Origin: Candidatus Defluviicoccus seviourii
GTDB lineage: Bacteria > Pseudomonadota > Alphaproteobacteria > Rhodospirillales > Defluviicoccaceae
Direction of reading: 5' to 3'
Assembly (NCBI GenBank): GCA_900609035.2
Contig: UXAT02000034.1
Coordinates: forward strand, 62,001 to 126,000
Length of the DNA stretch: 64,000 nucleotides
Below the pieces are notes generated by a model. That model was not told where the DNA came from, ran no database searches, and saw nothing but the letters and a program-made list of their open reading frames with translations. Made by a program: the position numbers and the translations under genes. Position 1 is the stretch's first letter. The number at the start of each line of letters is the position of its first letter. Of the stretch, positions 45,022 to 56,091 are shown in pieces.

Positions 45022-46227
45022 ATGCCGATAACCCTGTTTGACCGCTACATCGCCGGCCAGATCCTAAGACCGCTCGCCATCGCGCTGTGCGTTGCGCTGC
45101 TCGCCTTTCTCGTCTCGCGCTTTCTGCAGCTGATGGATCTCGTCCTGGGCGCGTCGGGACCGATCAAGGTGATGTTCGAGATCATCGGCTATCTCGTTCC
45201 CCACTACCTCAGCATCGCCCTGCCGATCAGTCTGTTGTTCGGCGTCATGTTCGGCTTCAACAAGATGACCCGTGACGGCGAGGTCGACGCCATGCAGGCG
45301 GCGGGCCTCAGCCTGGCCCGGCAGCTGCGCCCAGCGATGGCAGTTGCGATTGCGGTCATGGCGATCAACACGGTGATGGAGAGCTACCTCCGTCCCTATG
45401 CCCGATACGCCTATCAACAGGTCGTCTATGCGGTGAGCAAGGCGGCCCTGCACGCCTCGGTACGCGCCGGTGTGTTCGCTCGGGTGGGCAACGTCACCTT
45501 CCTTATCCAGGGCATCGGGCCCGACGGCGTCAGCCTGAGCCGGGTGTTCCTTTATGAGAGCGACGGCGAAGGCGAATCTGCCAGCGCAGTCGCGGCGAAG
45601 GGCGGCGACCTGATCCGGGCGGAGGAGGACGGTCCGCCGATCTTGCGCCTGTTCGAGGGGCTCCGCATCTCCCGGCATGTGGGCGGCGCCGAGCCGGGCG
45701 GACAGTCGAGCGCCCTTCGCTTCCGGGAGCTGCGCACGGTTCTGCACGAAGAGCACGCGATGATGTTTCGCCCGCGCGGCGCGCACGAGCGGGAAATGAC
45801 GATCGTCGAACTGTGGCGGCAGAAGGATCACCCGCCGGCCGGCCTGCGCGCGAGCGATCTGGTCGCGGAGTTCAACAGCCGCGTCGCGCGCGTGCTGTCG
45901 ATTCCGCTGATGCCGGTGCTCGGCCTTTATCTCGCCCTGGGGCGTGGGCGCAGCGACCGGCTGGTTGGCTTCGCGGTCGGCCTGATCATTCTGATCGCTT
46001 ACGAACGGGTGCTCGATTTCGGCAAGAACGCGGTCGAAAGCGGGCTGGTTGGCCCGCTGACCGGCCTGTGGCTGCCGTACTTCGTTTTCGCGACAGGCAG
46101 CCTGCTCCTGTTTGCGCGCGCCGTTCTGGTTGTTCCGCACACGCCGGCACTGGGCGGCCGGCGGTGGTGGGAGCGCGCCGCGAGCGTGCTTGGTGAGCGA
46201 CTGAAGCGGAGCAGGCGGCGGCCGTGA
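45022..46227 (+). CDS. lptF: LPS export ABC transporter permease LptF
   Basis: 401 aa. LptF and LptG form the membrane part of the machine that lifts lipopolysaccharide from the inner membrane. It has the YjgP/YjgQ layout: spans near residues 13-33, 55-75 and 95-115, a periplasmic beta-jellyroll (about 130-280) and three C-terminal spans. MPITLFDRYIAGQILRPLAIAL and KMTRDGEVDAMQAAGLSLARQL are signatures. The final Arg-rich tail follows. Its stop overlaps the lptG start. Confidence 0.93.
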   Translation: MPITLFDRYIAGQILRPLAIALCVALLAFLVSRFLQLMDLVLGASGPIKVMFEIIGYLVPHYLSIALPISLLFGVMFGFNKMTRDGEVDAMQAAGLSLARQLRPAMAVAIAVMAINTVMESYLRPYARYAYQQVVYAVSKAALHASVRAGVFARVGNVTFLIQGIGPDGVSLSRVFLYESDGEGESASAVAAKGGDLIRAEEDGPPILRLFEGLRISRHVGGAEPGGQSSALRFRELRTVLHEEHAMMFRPRGAHEREMTIVELWRQKDHPPAGLRASDLVAEFNSRVARVLSIPLMPVLGLYLALGRGRSDRLVGFAVGLIILIAYERVLDFGKNAVESGLVGPLTGLWLPYFVFATGSLLLFARAVLVVPHTPALGGRRWWERAASVLGERLKRSRRRP

Positions 46228-47291
46228 CGGCGATTGTACGCTACCTCACCTCCCGCTACCTGTTCCATCTGCTGCTGGTCCTGGTCGCGCTGGCAGCCCT
46301 GTCGCTCGCCTTCGATCTGATGGAGAAGGGCGACCAGGTGCTCCGTGCCGACAACGGCGGAGTGTCGGCCTTGGCTCGCTACGCCGGCCTGCGCACCCCC
46401 GACGTCTTGGCACAGATGCTGCCCATGGCGTGCCTTTTGGGCGGCGTGGTGACGATGGCACTGCTGATCCGCCATGCTGAGCTGGTTGCGCTGTGGAGTA
46501 CCGGCATCTCCTCCCTTGGCATCGCGCGCGCTCTGATCCCAGTTGCGGTGGCGCTCGGCGCGGCGCAGTTCATGCTCGATGACCTGGCCGTGCCGAAAGC
46601 AGCCGATGCGCTGCGGGCCTGGGGCGTCGGCAACGAGCGCGATACCGTGTTTGCCGAGGACAACGACGCCGTCTGGCTGATGAGCGATCTAAACATCGTC
46701 CGCGTGCCGCGCGAGTCGGGCCGGGCTGGGCAGTTGTTCGGCATTACGATCTTCGAGCGGGACAAAGACGGCGCCCTGTTGCGCCAGATCGATGCCGAAC
46801 GGGCGGACCCGGCTGCCGAAGGGTGGACGCTTTACGGCGTCCAAGTCCTCAACACGGGCAGCGCTGCCGTCGAATCGCTGCCCGGCATGAACTGGCCCGG
46901 CCGGATCGATATCGGGTATCTGCCGCTTCTGGCGAAAAAGTACCGCGATCTCTCGATCAGCGACATGCAAGTCCTGATCGGCAACCACGGCTTCGGGCAG
47001 CAACCGCCCTATCTCGCCAAGACATGGCTGTACCACCGCCTGACCATGCTGATCACGCCGGCCCTGATGATCGGCCTCGTCGTTTCGCTCGCCAACTGGC
47101 ACAGCCGGAGCGGAACGTTCGGACCGATGTTTCTGTTGAGCCTCGGCATCGGCTTCGGTTTCCTCGCGCTCGACCGGATGTCACTGGCGATGGGCGAATC
47201 TGGCCTGTTACCACCGCTCGCTGGCGCGCTCGCCGTCAAGGTTGCGCTGATCGGCCTGATCGGCGCCCTCTTCCTGCGCAACGAACGCTGA
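46224..47291 (+). CDS. lptG: LPS export ABC transporter permease LptG
   Basis: 355 aa, GTG start at 46224, overlapping the lptF stop by 4 nt (GTGA). Same six-span plus periplasmic-domain layout as LptF. AIVRYLTSRYLFHLLLVLVAL is the first span, LRTPDVLAQMLPMACLLGGV the second, and the C-terminal half has MTLITPALMIGLVV-like spans ending ALIGLIGALFLRNER. Together with lptF it implies a complete lipopolysaccharide export system, with LptB, LptC, LptA and LptD encoded elsewhere. Confidence 0.92.
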   Translation: MTAIVRYLTSRYLFHLLLVLVALAALSLAFDLMEKGDQVLRADNGGVSALARYAGLRTPDVLAQMLPMACLLGGVVTMALLIRHAELVALWSTGISSLGIARALIPVAVALGAAQFMLDDLAVPKAADALRAWGVGNERDTVFAEDNDAVWLMSDLNIVRVPRESGRAGQLFGITIFERDKDGALLRQIDAERADPAAEGWTLYGVQVLNTGSAAVESLPGMNWPGRIDIGYLPLLAKKYRDLSISDMQVLIGNHGFGQQPPYLAKTWLYHRLTMLITPALMIGLVVSLANWHSRSGTFGPMFLLSLGIGFGFLALDRMSLAMGESGLLPPLAGALAVKVALIGLIGALFLRNER

Positions 47292-47314
47292 CACCGGCAA
47301 ACGCACCGGCGCCG

Positions 47315-47827
47315 TCAGGGTGGCGGACGGCGGGCGCGGAAGAACGCCTGCAACAGGGCCTGGGAGCGCTGTTCCTCGACTCCGCCGATGACTTCCGGCC
47401 GATAGTGGCAGGTCGGCTGTGCGAAGAACCTGGCCCCGTGCTCGACACCGCCGCCCTTAGGATCATAGGCGCCAAACACAAGGCGCCGAACCCGCGCAAA
47501 GGCGATTGCCGCCGCGCACATTGTGCACGGCTCCAGCGTGACATAGAGATCGCAGTTTTCGAGCCGCTCCGTGTGCAGCCGCGCCGCCGCAGCTCGGATC
47601 ACCAGCATCTCGGCATGCGCGGTGGGATCGTTCAGCGCGCGCATACGGTTGCCCGCGCGCGCGATGACAGCGCCGGTTGCACCTTCGATGATCACCGCAC
47701 CAACAGGAACCTCGCCCTGCCCGGCCGCAGCGGCCGCTTCTTCGAGCGCGATTGCCATCGGCGACGGCCCGCTGCGGCCGGGAGCGCTCATCGCTTGCAG
47801 CACAGCCGGTTGCGCCGGACGGTCCAT
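47315..47827 (-). CDS. tadA: tRNA-specific adenosine deaminase TadA
   Basis: 170 aa. TadA converts A34 to inosine in tRNA-Arg(ACG). Zinc site: His in PTAHAEMLVIR (HAE) and the cysteines in LEPCTMCAAAI, with the catalytic Glu in HAE. VGAVII and GAYDPKGGG are family blocks. I keep the ATG at 47827, which has GGAG and AAGG-type sequences upstream; the 12 extra residues are not conserved in the family. It is divergent from the C26 hydrolase gene with only 21 nt between the start codons. Confidence 0.93.
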   Translation of the reverse strand: MDRPAQPAVLQAMSAPGRSGPSPMAIALEEAAAAAGQGEVPVGAVIIEGATGAVIARAGNRMRALNDPTAHAEMLVIRAAAARLHTERLENCDLYVTLEPCTMCAAAIAFARVRRLVFGAYDPKGGGVEHGARFFAQPTCHYRPEVIGGVEEQRSQALLQAFFRARRPPP

Positions 47828-47848
47828 CGCCTTAGCCTGCTCCCCGTC

Positions 47849-48562
47849 ATGTCTCCACCCCTGATCGGTATTACCTTAGACACGGAGCCGCCTGGCGGCT
47901 ATTCCCGCTTTCCCTGGCTGGCGCTGCGCCAGAATTACGCCGAAGCGGTAAGCCAGGCCGGAGGGCTGCCGGTGCTGCTGCCACCACTCCCTGAACACGC
48001 CGCCGCCTTTCTCGATCGGCTTGCAGGCGTCATCGTCTCCGGCGGCAACTTCGATGTCGATCCGGCCCTGTTCGGTGCCGGCACGCGCCATCCGAGCGTC
48101 CGCACCAAGGACGATCGCACGGCCTTCGAGGCGCTGCTGATCGAAGGCGCGTTACAGCGCGATCTGCCGCTCTTGGGCATCTGCGGCGGTGAGCAACTGC
48201 TGAATGTCGTTCTCGGCGGGTCGCTGATCCAGCACATCCCAGACGAGGTTGCGAATGCGCTGGCGCACGAGCAGGCGCCCCCCCGCGATCAGCCCGGTCA
48301 CAGCGTGCGCCTTGTCACCGGCACACGATTGCATGCGATTGCCGGCGCAGACGAGCTTGCCGTCAACAGTTCCCACCATCAGGCGGTACGCGATGTGCCA
48401 GCAGGCGTCGTCGTCAACGCCATCGCACCGGACGGCGTCGTCGAGGGCATCGAGGTCCCGGAACGCCGGTTCTGCCTCGGCGTGCAGTGGCATCCGGAGT
48501 TCGGCTTGAGCGACGCAGATCGCCGCCTGTTCGCTGCCTTCGTTGGGGCGGCGCAGGCATGA
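47849..48562 (+). CDS. Class C26 gamma-glutamyl hydrolase/amidotransferase-like protein (PuuD type)
   Basis: 237 aa from the ATG at 47849; longer frames reaching to 46823 lie over lptG and tadA. Family members hydrolyse gamma-glutamyl amides such as gamma-glutamyl-GABA. The triad is visible: Cys in LLGICGGEQLLNV, and His and Glu in LGVQWHPEFGL. GVIVSGGNFDVDP and NSSHHQAV are also typical. The nucleophile context is GICGGEQ, where PuuD has GICRGxQ. First gene of a four-nucleotide-overlap chain with rluB and rsmD. Confidence 0.85.
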   Translation: MSPPLIGITLDTEPPGGYSRFPWLALRQNYAEAVSQAGGLPVLLPPLPEHAAAFLDRLAGVIVSGGNFDVDPALFGAGTRHPSVRTKDDRTAFEALLIEGALQRDLPLLGICGGEQLLNVVLGGSLIQHIPDEVANALAHEQAPPRDQPGHSVRLVTGTRLHAIAGADELAVNSSHHQAVRDVPAGVVVNAIAPDGVVEGIEVPERRFCLGVQWHPEFGLSDADRRLFAAFVGAAQA

Positions 48563-49296
48563 GCGCTCCGGCGGAAGGCGAACGCATCGCCAAGCGGATC
48601 GCGCGCGCCGGCCTGTGCTCACGCCGGGATGCGGAGACCTGGATTCGCGCTGGCCGGGTGACGGTCAACGGCACGCTGGTGCTGACGCCGGCGCTCGTCC
48701 TCAGCGACGAAGACCGCATCACCGTCGACGGCCAGCCGCTGCCGGAGGTCGCGCGCCCACGGATGTGGCGCTACCACAAGCCGGCTGGCCTCGTCACCAC
48801 CCACCGCGACCCGCAAGGCCGGCCGACCGTGTTCCAGGCGCTTCCCGCCTCGCTCGGGCGCGTGGTCTCGGTGGGAAGGCTCGACCTGACGTCTGAGGGT
48901 TTGCTCCTGCTCACCAACACCGGCGCGCTCGCCCGCCGGCTCGAACTGCCGGCGACCGCCTGGACGCGGCGCTACCGCGTCCGCGCTCACGGCGCGGTCA
49001 CACCGGAGCGGCTGAGCGTGCTGGCCCAGGGGCTGACCATTGGAGGCGTTCGCTACGGCCCGATCGAGGCGACGCTGGATCGCGTCCAGGGCGCCAACAG
49101 CTGGCTCACCCTTAGCCTGAAAGAGGGCAAGAACCGGGAGATTCGGCGTGTCCTGGAGCACCTGGGCCTGACCGTGAACCGGCTGATCCGCATCGCCTTC
49201 GGGCCGTTTCAGCTCGGCACGCTGGCCGTGGGCGAGGTGGCGCCGATCCCGGCCAAGGTTGTGCGCGAGCAGCTGGGCGCGCTGTTGCCGGAATGA
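48559..49296 (+). CDS. rluB: 23S rRNA pseudouridine synthase RluB-like (RsuA/RluB family)
   Basis: 245 aa from the ATG at 48559, overlapping the upstream stop by 4 nt. N-terminal S4 RNA-binding domain (RIAKRIARAGLCSRRDAE, WIRAGRVTVNG), then the synthase fold. The catalytic Asp is in VGRLDLTSEGLLLLTN; LKEGKNREIRRVLEHLGL is the second signature. By domain layout it is RluB (U2605) or a close relative. It overlaps rsmD by 4 nt. Confidence 0.9.
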   Translation: MSAPAEGERIAKRIARAGLCSRRDAETWIRAGRVTVNGTLVLTPALVLSDEDRITVDGQPLPEVARPRMWRYHKPAGLVTTHRDPQGRPTVFQALPASLGRVVSVGRLDLTSEGLLLLTNTGALARRLELPATAWTRRYRVRAHGAVTPERLSVLAQGLTIGGVRYGPIEATLDRVQGANSWLTLSLKEGKNREIRRVLEHLGLTVNRLIRIAFGPFQLGTLAVGEVAPIPAKVVREQLGALLPE

Positions 49297-49877
49297 GAAT
49301 CATCGCCGGCAAGCATCGCGGCCGGCGCATCGTGCCGCCGGCCTCGCTCCCGCTGCGGCCGACGCTGGAGCGGGTACGGCAGTCGGTGTTCGACATTCTC
49401 GCCCACGGCGTCGGCTGGGCCGGCTTTGCCGACGCGGCCGTGCTCGACGTCTTCGCCGGCAGCGGCGCCTACGGTTTGGAAGCGCTCTCGCGCGGCGCAC
49501 GGCACGCCTGTTTCATCGACATTGATGCACAAGGTCTAAAGGCCATTGAGCGCAATGCGGCAGTGATCGGCGAATCGCGATCGGTGACCTTCCTACAGCT
49601 CGATGCCGCCAGGCTGCCGTCGCCACCCGCGACCGCCGGCACGCCTGCGGCACTTGCGTTCCTCGACCCGCCTTACGGAGCGAGCCTCGCCGTGCCGGCG
49701 TTGACAGGCCTCGCCCGCGGCTGGCTCGCGCCGGACGCCCTCGCGGTCGTCGAAGTCGCGACCGCCGAGCCGTTTGCGGCCCCGCCCCCGTTCAGGATCG
49801 TCGACGAACGCACCGTTGGGCCGGCCCGCATCGTTTTCTGCCGGCTCGACGGAGGAACTGCTACCAGTAGAGCCTGA
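49293..49877 (+). CDS. rsmD: 16S rRNA (guanine966-N2)-methyltransferase RsmD
   Basis: 194 aa. MRIIAGKHRGRRIVPPASLPLRPT is the invariant N-terminus of RsmD. SAM motif I is DVFAGSGAYGLEALSRGA, and FLDPPYGASL carries the N-6/N-2 amine-methyltransferase DPPY motif. Methylates G966 of 16S rRNA. Its 3' end overlaps the convergent retropepsin gene by 17 nt. Confidence 0.93.
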   Translation: MRIIAGKHRGRRIVPPASLPLRPTLERVRQSVFDILAHGVGWAGFADAAVLDVFAGSGAYGLEALSRGARHACFIDIDAQGLKAIERNAAVIGESRSVTFLQLDAARLPSPPATAGTPAALAFLDPPYGASLAVPALTGLARGWLAPDALAVVEVATAEPFAAPPPFRIVDERTVGPARIVFCRLDGGTATSRA

Positions 49878-50394
49878 GGTTATCGCCCCGCACTTCGTAG
49901 CCGTCGAGGCGGTTGAGAAAGGTCATCCCGAGGAGCGAGACACCGGAAAGTGCCGGGTTGACCGCGGCTTCGACGTCGCTCAGGCCCAAGGCGCCGATGC
50001 GGACCTCGCGCAAGGTCACCGGCGCCGCGCGCACGGTCCCGCCGGCGGTGCGCTGCAGGGCGGTGTAGTCGCGTGGAGAAAGCCTGAGACCGGCGCGCTC
50101 AGCATCCTCTTCCGACAGCACGACGCTGGTGGCCCCGGTATCGACGACAAAGCGCACGGTCGAGCCGTTCACTTCCGCATCGACCCAGAAATGGCCGCCG
50201 GCGCCGGCCCGCAAGGTCAGCATGCGGCCGCCTTCGTCGTCAGTCGATTCCGCCGCCGCCGTGTTCCCGCTGCCTGCGGTTGCCATGACCCGCCGGAACA
50301 GCGCCTCGATCGCGCCCTCATCGGTCCAGATCACGACCGCGAGGACGCAAACGATCGACCACACGACGAGCTGCTTGACGGCCCAGAAGATCAT
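49861..50394 (-). CDS. Membrane-anchored retropepsin-like aspartic protease
   Basis: 177 aa from the ATG at 50394. One N-terminal membrane anchor (VKQLVVWSIVCVLAVVIW), an alanine/acid-rich spacer, then a single retropepsin-like domain: VRFVVDTGATSVVLSEEDA holds the DTGA active-site triad, and VSLLGMTFLNRL is the second flap-side motif. Like retroviral proteases, one copy would give half of an active site, so it should dimerise. The family (TIGR02281-type) is common in alphaproteobacteria and substrates are unknown. It lies 17 nt after mutL. Confidence 0.85.
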   Translation of the reverse strand: MIFWAVKQLVVWSIVCVLAVVIWTDEGAIEALFRRVMATAGSGNTAAAESTDDEGGRMLTLRAGAGGHFWVDAEVNGSTVRFVVDTGATSVVLSEEDAERAGLRLSPRDYTALQRTAGGTVRAAPVTLREVRIGALGLSDVEAAVNPALSGVSLLGMTFLNRLDGYEVRGDNLRLYW

Positions 50395-50411
50395 CGCCCT
50401 GCCTTCTCCGC

Positions 50412-52258
50412 TCAGCGCCGGCCGAACAGCCGTTCGATATCGGCGCGGCTCAGCGTGATATGCGTCGGCCGGCCGTGGCTGCACTGACCGGAATGCGGCT
50501 CCGCCTCCATCTCGCGAAGGAGCGCGTTCATCTCCGCCGGCGTCAGCCTGCGGCCGGCGCGAATGCTGCCGTGGCAGGCGAGCGAGGCCGCAGCCGCGTG
50601 CAGGCGCTCGTCCAGGGCAAGACTGTCTCCTTGCACGGCGAGATCCTGGGCAAGGTCGGCCACGAGCTTTCGGACATCGACGCGGCCCAGCGCCACGGGA
50701 ACTTCACGCACCAGCACCGCTCCGGCGCCGAACCGCTCCAGCACCACGCCCAGCGTCTCCAAGGCGTCGGCGCGCGCCGTGAGCGCCGTCACCTGTGCCT
50801 CGCTCAGCTCGACCACTTCCGGGATCAGGAGCCCCTGGCGGGCAACCGTGCCGCCCGTGAGCGCGTTGAGCATGCGGGTGTGCAGGATCCGCTCGTGCGC
50901 GGCGTGCTGGTCGACGATGACGAGGCCGTCGGCCGTTTCGGCGACGATGTAGGTGGCGTGCACTTGGCCGCAGGCCCGGCCCAAGGGAAAATCATCTCCG
51001 GGAGCTTCCGCTGCCGAGCCGCCGCCAGAGTCTGCCGCCGCGGCGGTCAAGGCCGGCGAGGCTTCATAGGCGACGGCATTGTCGGCCATCCCGCCCGGTG
51101 CCCATGCGCGCGCGAGCGAGGCCTGAGCGGGCAGCCGTGCGCTCGTCGAACGCACGCCGCCGGTCGTGCCCCAGACCGGCCGTTCGAGCGGCGCGACCGG
51201 GATCGCCTCGCTGCCTGCCGCGCTCAAGAGTCGCTCCGCCGCTGTCGTCGCAACCCGTCTGCCATCGCGGTCGATCGCGCCACGCAGCGCGCCCACGATC
51301 AGACCGCGGACCTGGCCGGCATCGCGGAAGCGGACTTCCGTTTTCATCGGGTGCACATTAACGTCCACTTCTTCCGGCGGAATCTCGAGAAAAATTGCCG
51401 CTAAAGGCTGTCTATCTGGCGCCAAAACACCACTATACGCTGCCTTTATTGCACCATAAAGAACTTTGTCGCGCACAGGACGTCCATTTACGATCAGGAA
51501 TTGCAGATCGGCCTGGCGCCGGTTCAACGTCGGCAGCCCTGCATAACCGGTGAGCCGTAAGCCGCCACGCTCGGCCGCCACCGCGACTGCGTTGTCGCTG
51601 AACTCCCGGCCCATGATGCGCCCCACCCGTTGCAGGCGGGCCGCCTCCGAATCCTCCGCGGTGGCAGCCAGCCGGAGGAGCGTGCGCGCGCCCTCGGTAA
51701 CGCTGAATGCGATCTCCGGATGCGCCATGGCGAGACGCTGCACCGCCTCGATGATGCGGCCGGTTTCAGTGGCGGGTGTTTTCAGGAACTTGAGCCGGGC
51801 CGGCGTCGCGAAGAACAGGTCGCGCACCTCAACCCGGGTTCCCGGTGGGTGTTGCGCCGGTTGCGGCTCGCCCGCCTGACCAGCCTCGACGGTGAGACTC
51901 CAGGCGGTATCGGCACCCGCAGGCCTGCTAGTCAGCGTCAGGCGCGCAACGGCAGCGATGGAGGGAAGCGCCTCGCCACGGAAGCCGAGCGTTGCGATAT
52001 GCGTCAGGTCGTCGTCACCGGCGAGCTTGGACGTGCAGTGGCGCTCAACGGCAAGCGCGAGTTCGTCTGCCGGCATGCCGCGGCCGTCATCGGTGACGGC
52101 GATCAGCGACCGGCCGCCGTCGCGGATGACGACATCGATGCGGCTGGCACCGGCGTCGATGGCGTTCTCGACCAGCTCCTTGGCCGCCGAGGCGGGCCGT
52201 TCGATCACCTCGCCGGCGGCGATGCGATTGACGACCCCTTCCGGCAGCCTGCGGATCG

Positions 52259-52262
<4 letters not shown>
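50412..52262 (-). CDS. mutL: DNA mismatch repair protein MutL
   Basis: 616 aa. MutL couples mismatch recognition by MutS to strand removal. N-terminal GHKL ATPase: [37 protein letters not shown] and the KFLKTPATE linker. The C-terminal dimerisation domain has [22 protein letters not shown] and [12 protein letters not shown], which are the endonuclease-type motifs of MutL from bacteria lacking MutH. The final Glu of the DQHA(X)2E(X)4E motif reads Thr here. The pgi gene upstream overlaps its start by 4 nt. Confidence 0.95.
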
Positions 52263-53908
<1,646 letters not shown>

Positions 53909-54128
53909 GATCGGCGTCCCCTTTGTTTTCCGGCCGTGATTGCTTTGCCGCTCCGCGGGGGCGGACATTAACAGAGGGCCTGAGACGCTGCCACACCGGA
54001 AGACGGCCGCTGCGGTTTTCCAGCCTCATCCGCGCGCGCGGGTGCTTGTCTCCTCTTGCGACGGCGGTTAGATTTAGCTGCCTCTAATATACCGACCCCG
54101 CGCCGACGCGCTGCCCAAAAGGATCACG

Positions 54129-54476
54129 ATGAGCAAGAACTACACCGAGATCGTCACCCACCTCACCCAACTGATGCGCGAGATGCACAAGGGCATCCCG
54201 CAGACAATGGCCGGTTTCGTCCAGCTCGCCGACAAGGCAAAAGCGGGCGGCGCGATCGACGCCAAGACCAAGGAGTTGATTGCCGTCGCGATCTCGATCG
54301 CCCAGCGCTGCGACGGCTGCATCGGCTTCCATACCCGCGGCGCGGTCAAGCTGGGCGCAAGCCGCGAGGAAATGATGGAAACGATTGGCGTCGCGGTGAT
54401 GATGGGCGGCGGCCCTTCGACCGTGTACGGCGCCTACGCGCTCGAAGCGTTCGATCAATTCAACGCCGCGAAATAG
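54129..54476 (+). CDS. AhpD-like carboxymuconolactone decarboxylase family protein
   Basis: 115 aa; AAGGA before the ATG. The redox pair and general base are in QRCDGCIGFHTRGAV: Cys-x-x-Cys and the His two residues on, the AhpD signature. KTKELIAVAISIA precedes it in the usual way. Such proteins act as small peroxidase/reductase partners or as detoxifying enzymes. No AhpC gene is nearby. It ends in front of a bidirectional hairpin shared with the next gene. Confidence 0.9.
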   Translation: MSKNYTEIVTHLTQLMREMHKGIPQTMAGFVQLADKAKAGGAIDAKTKELIAVAISIAQRCDGCIGFHTRGAVKLGASREEMMETIGVAVMMGGGPSTVYGAYALEAFDQFNAAK

Positions 54477-54492
54477 AACACCAACAGCAAAA

Positions 54493-54524
54493 ACCCCCGG
54501 CGGGGCATTTCCCGGCCGGGGGTT
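54493..54524. terminator. Hairpin terminator between convergent genes
   Basis: Eight-bp GC-rich stem CCCCCGGC (54494-54501) with GCCGGGGG (54515-54522), plus a short inner stem. On the minus strand the stem is followed by TTTTT (54489-54493), so it is a good Rho-independent terminator for the Bax-inhibitor-like gene. On the plus strand only a short T-run follows, so it may act in both directions for this convergent pair. Confidence 0.8.
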
Positions 54525-54556
54525 GAGCACTGGCGCTAGCCCTGTTGCGGGCCTGC

Positions 54557-55297
54557 CTACTCTTGGCGGGCGACACCGACCAGCTGCAGGATCCAGATGA
54601 ACATGGTGATGAAGCTGCCGTACAGCATGAAGGCACCGAAGATCGCCTTCCGCTTGGTGAGCACCGCCTCATCGCCCTCGTAATACCAGTTCTTGATCTG
54701 CTGCGTCTCGTAAGCGGTCAACCCGGCGAAGACGACCGGCACCAGCAGCGACATGACGAAGTGCAGGCCGCTCGACTGCATGAAGATGTTGACCACGAGC
54801 GCGATCAGGATGCCGAAGCTCGCCATCACCAGGAAGCGGCCGATCGGCGACAGGTCACGCTTGGTCGTGTAGCCGTAGAGGCTCATGCCGGCAAACGCCG
54901 CCGCGGTGATGAAGAAAGCGCGCGCGATGCTGCCTTGGGTGTACATGTAGAAGTAGGGCGCAATCAACGCACCCCACAACCCGGCGTAGGTCCAGAAGCA
55001 CGCCTGGGCAGCGCCGGTGCTGCGGCCCATGATGATCTTCGGCGCGAAAAAGCCAAGGCCCAACACGCCGATGAACAGCACCCAGACGAATGGGCCGCCA
55101 ACGATTGCCCCCATCAAGGCCGGGTTCATCGCCACCAGCATCGAGACGACGCCCGTGAACGCGACGCCCAGCGCCATGTAATTGTAAACATTCAGCATGT
55201 AGCTTCGCAGGCCGACATCGATCTGCGCAGCCTCTGCCTGGCTCCGCGTCATCGTCGTGCTGTGAACCTGGAAGCGTCTCTCAGGTCCGAACGGCAT
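54557..55297 (-). CDS. Bax inhibitor-1/YccA family membrane protein
   Basis: 246 aa with seven probable membrane spans. MLNVYNYMALGVAFTGVVSML is the first; VFAGLTAYETQQIKN and the closing ILQLVGVARQE are family marks. YccA interacts with the FtsH protease in E. coli; other members affect Ca leak or stress survival. The start follows AGAGGACG. It has a strong terminator downstream and a candidate promoter upstream, so it is probably monocistronic. Confidence 0.93.
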   Translation of the reverse strand: MPFGPERRFQVHSTTMTRSQAEAAQIDVGLRSYMLNVYNYMALGVAFTGVVSMLVAMNPALMGAIVGGPFVWVLFIGVLGLGFFAPKIIMGRSTGAAQACFWTYAGLWGALIAPYFYMYTQGSIARAFFITAAAFAGMSLYGYTTKRDLSPIGRFLVMASFGILIALVVNIFMQSSGLHFVMSLLVPVVFAGLTAYETQQIKNWYYEGDEAVLTKRKAIFGAFMLYGSFITMFIWILQLVGVARQE

Positions 55298-55333
55298 TTC
55301 GTCCTCTCAGTCCACAGTTAAAACCTCGTGGGG

Positions 55334-55363
55334 CAAATATGGCGCACCGGAAGATTAATTCAA
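55334..55363 (-). promoter_or_regulatory. Candidate promoter of the Bax-inhibitor-like gene
   Basis: On the minus strand TTGAAT (55363-55358) and TATTTG (55339-55334) are 18 bp apart and end 36 nt before the start codon. The fit to the sigma-70 consensus is moderate; the surrounding sequence is AT-rich for this genome. Confidence 0.35.
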
Positions 55364-55519
55364 GCACCCGTTTTGGGCGCTTTGTGCATTCACGCCGTCG
55401 CCGCAAGACTGGCGAGCGCGGGGACGGTCGGCATGCCGGAGCGACTGGTATGGAACCTCGCACCGCTCCGCGCTCAGGCTCGCGCGTCGGCGGCGCTTCG
55501 AGTACGATGGCGACGCGAT

Positions 55520-55596
<77 letters not shown>

Positions 55597-55612
55597 CAGA
55601 ACGAGGGGCCGC

Positions 55613-55915
55613 TCACCCCGCCGCTGGCAGCAGCTTGATCAGCGCCACGATCAGCCCCGTTTGCGCCGCCATGGCGCCGAACATCCATTTCAGGATTTCC
55701 GCCTTGACGCCCTCAAGTTTGCTTTCAAGGCGAAGCTCCGCTTCGCGGAGATCGCGCCGCAGGTCGGCAACGTCCGCCTTGGTCGCCATATCGGCCGTCG
55801 CATCAGCGAGGCTTTCCGCGAATGCCGCCGCCGCAGCCGCTGCCTGTTGCGGCGTGAAGCCGCCAGCTTCCAGCTTGCGCGCCAGCTTCAAGGTGTCGAT
55901 CGCAAGAACAGACAT
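55613..55915 (-). CDS. DUF1640-type coiled-coil protein
   Basis: 100 aa. FDTLKLARKLEAGGF-type start (IDTLKLARKLEAGGFTPQQAAAAAAAFAE) and a coiled-coil centre (TKADVADLRRDLREAELRLESKL) end in one membrane helix (MFGAMAAQTGLIVALIKLL). This is the bacterial relative of the mitochondrial MCUR1/CCDC90 family. Bacterial members are often found near tRNA genes and mobile elements; their role is unknown. It lies 16 nt after tRNA-Arg on the opposite strand. Confidence 0.85.
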   Translation of the reverse strand: MSVLAIDTLKLARKLEAGGFTPQQAAAAAAAFAESLADATADMATKADVADLRRDLREAELRLESKLEGVKAEILKWMFGAMAAQTGLIVALIKLLPAAG

Positions 55916-56091
55916 AGCCGCACTCTATCACCGGCGCCTGCGCCGTTCCACAACGGGGACGCGCCCGCCCTTCGCAGCCGTGGAGCCCTGGTCCGCCGTC
56001 GCGCCAGGCGTCCTTTCGCGCTATAAAGGGGGACGGCCGCTTGCGCGGGCAGCGGCCGGCGCCCGCGGTGGACGAAGGGGGTGAGGGACCG

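Noticed and set aside
46823..47848. Long N-terminal extension of the C26 hydrolase
   Set aside because: It would overlap lptG and tadA; the true start is the ATG at 47849, which begins the conserved family sequence.
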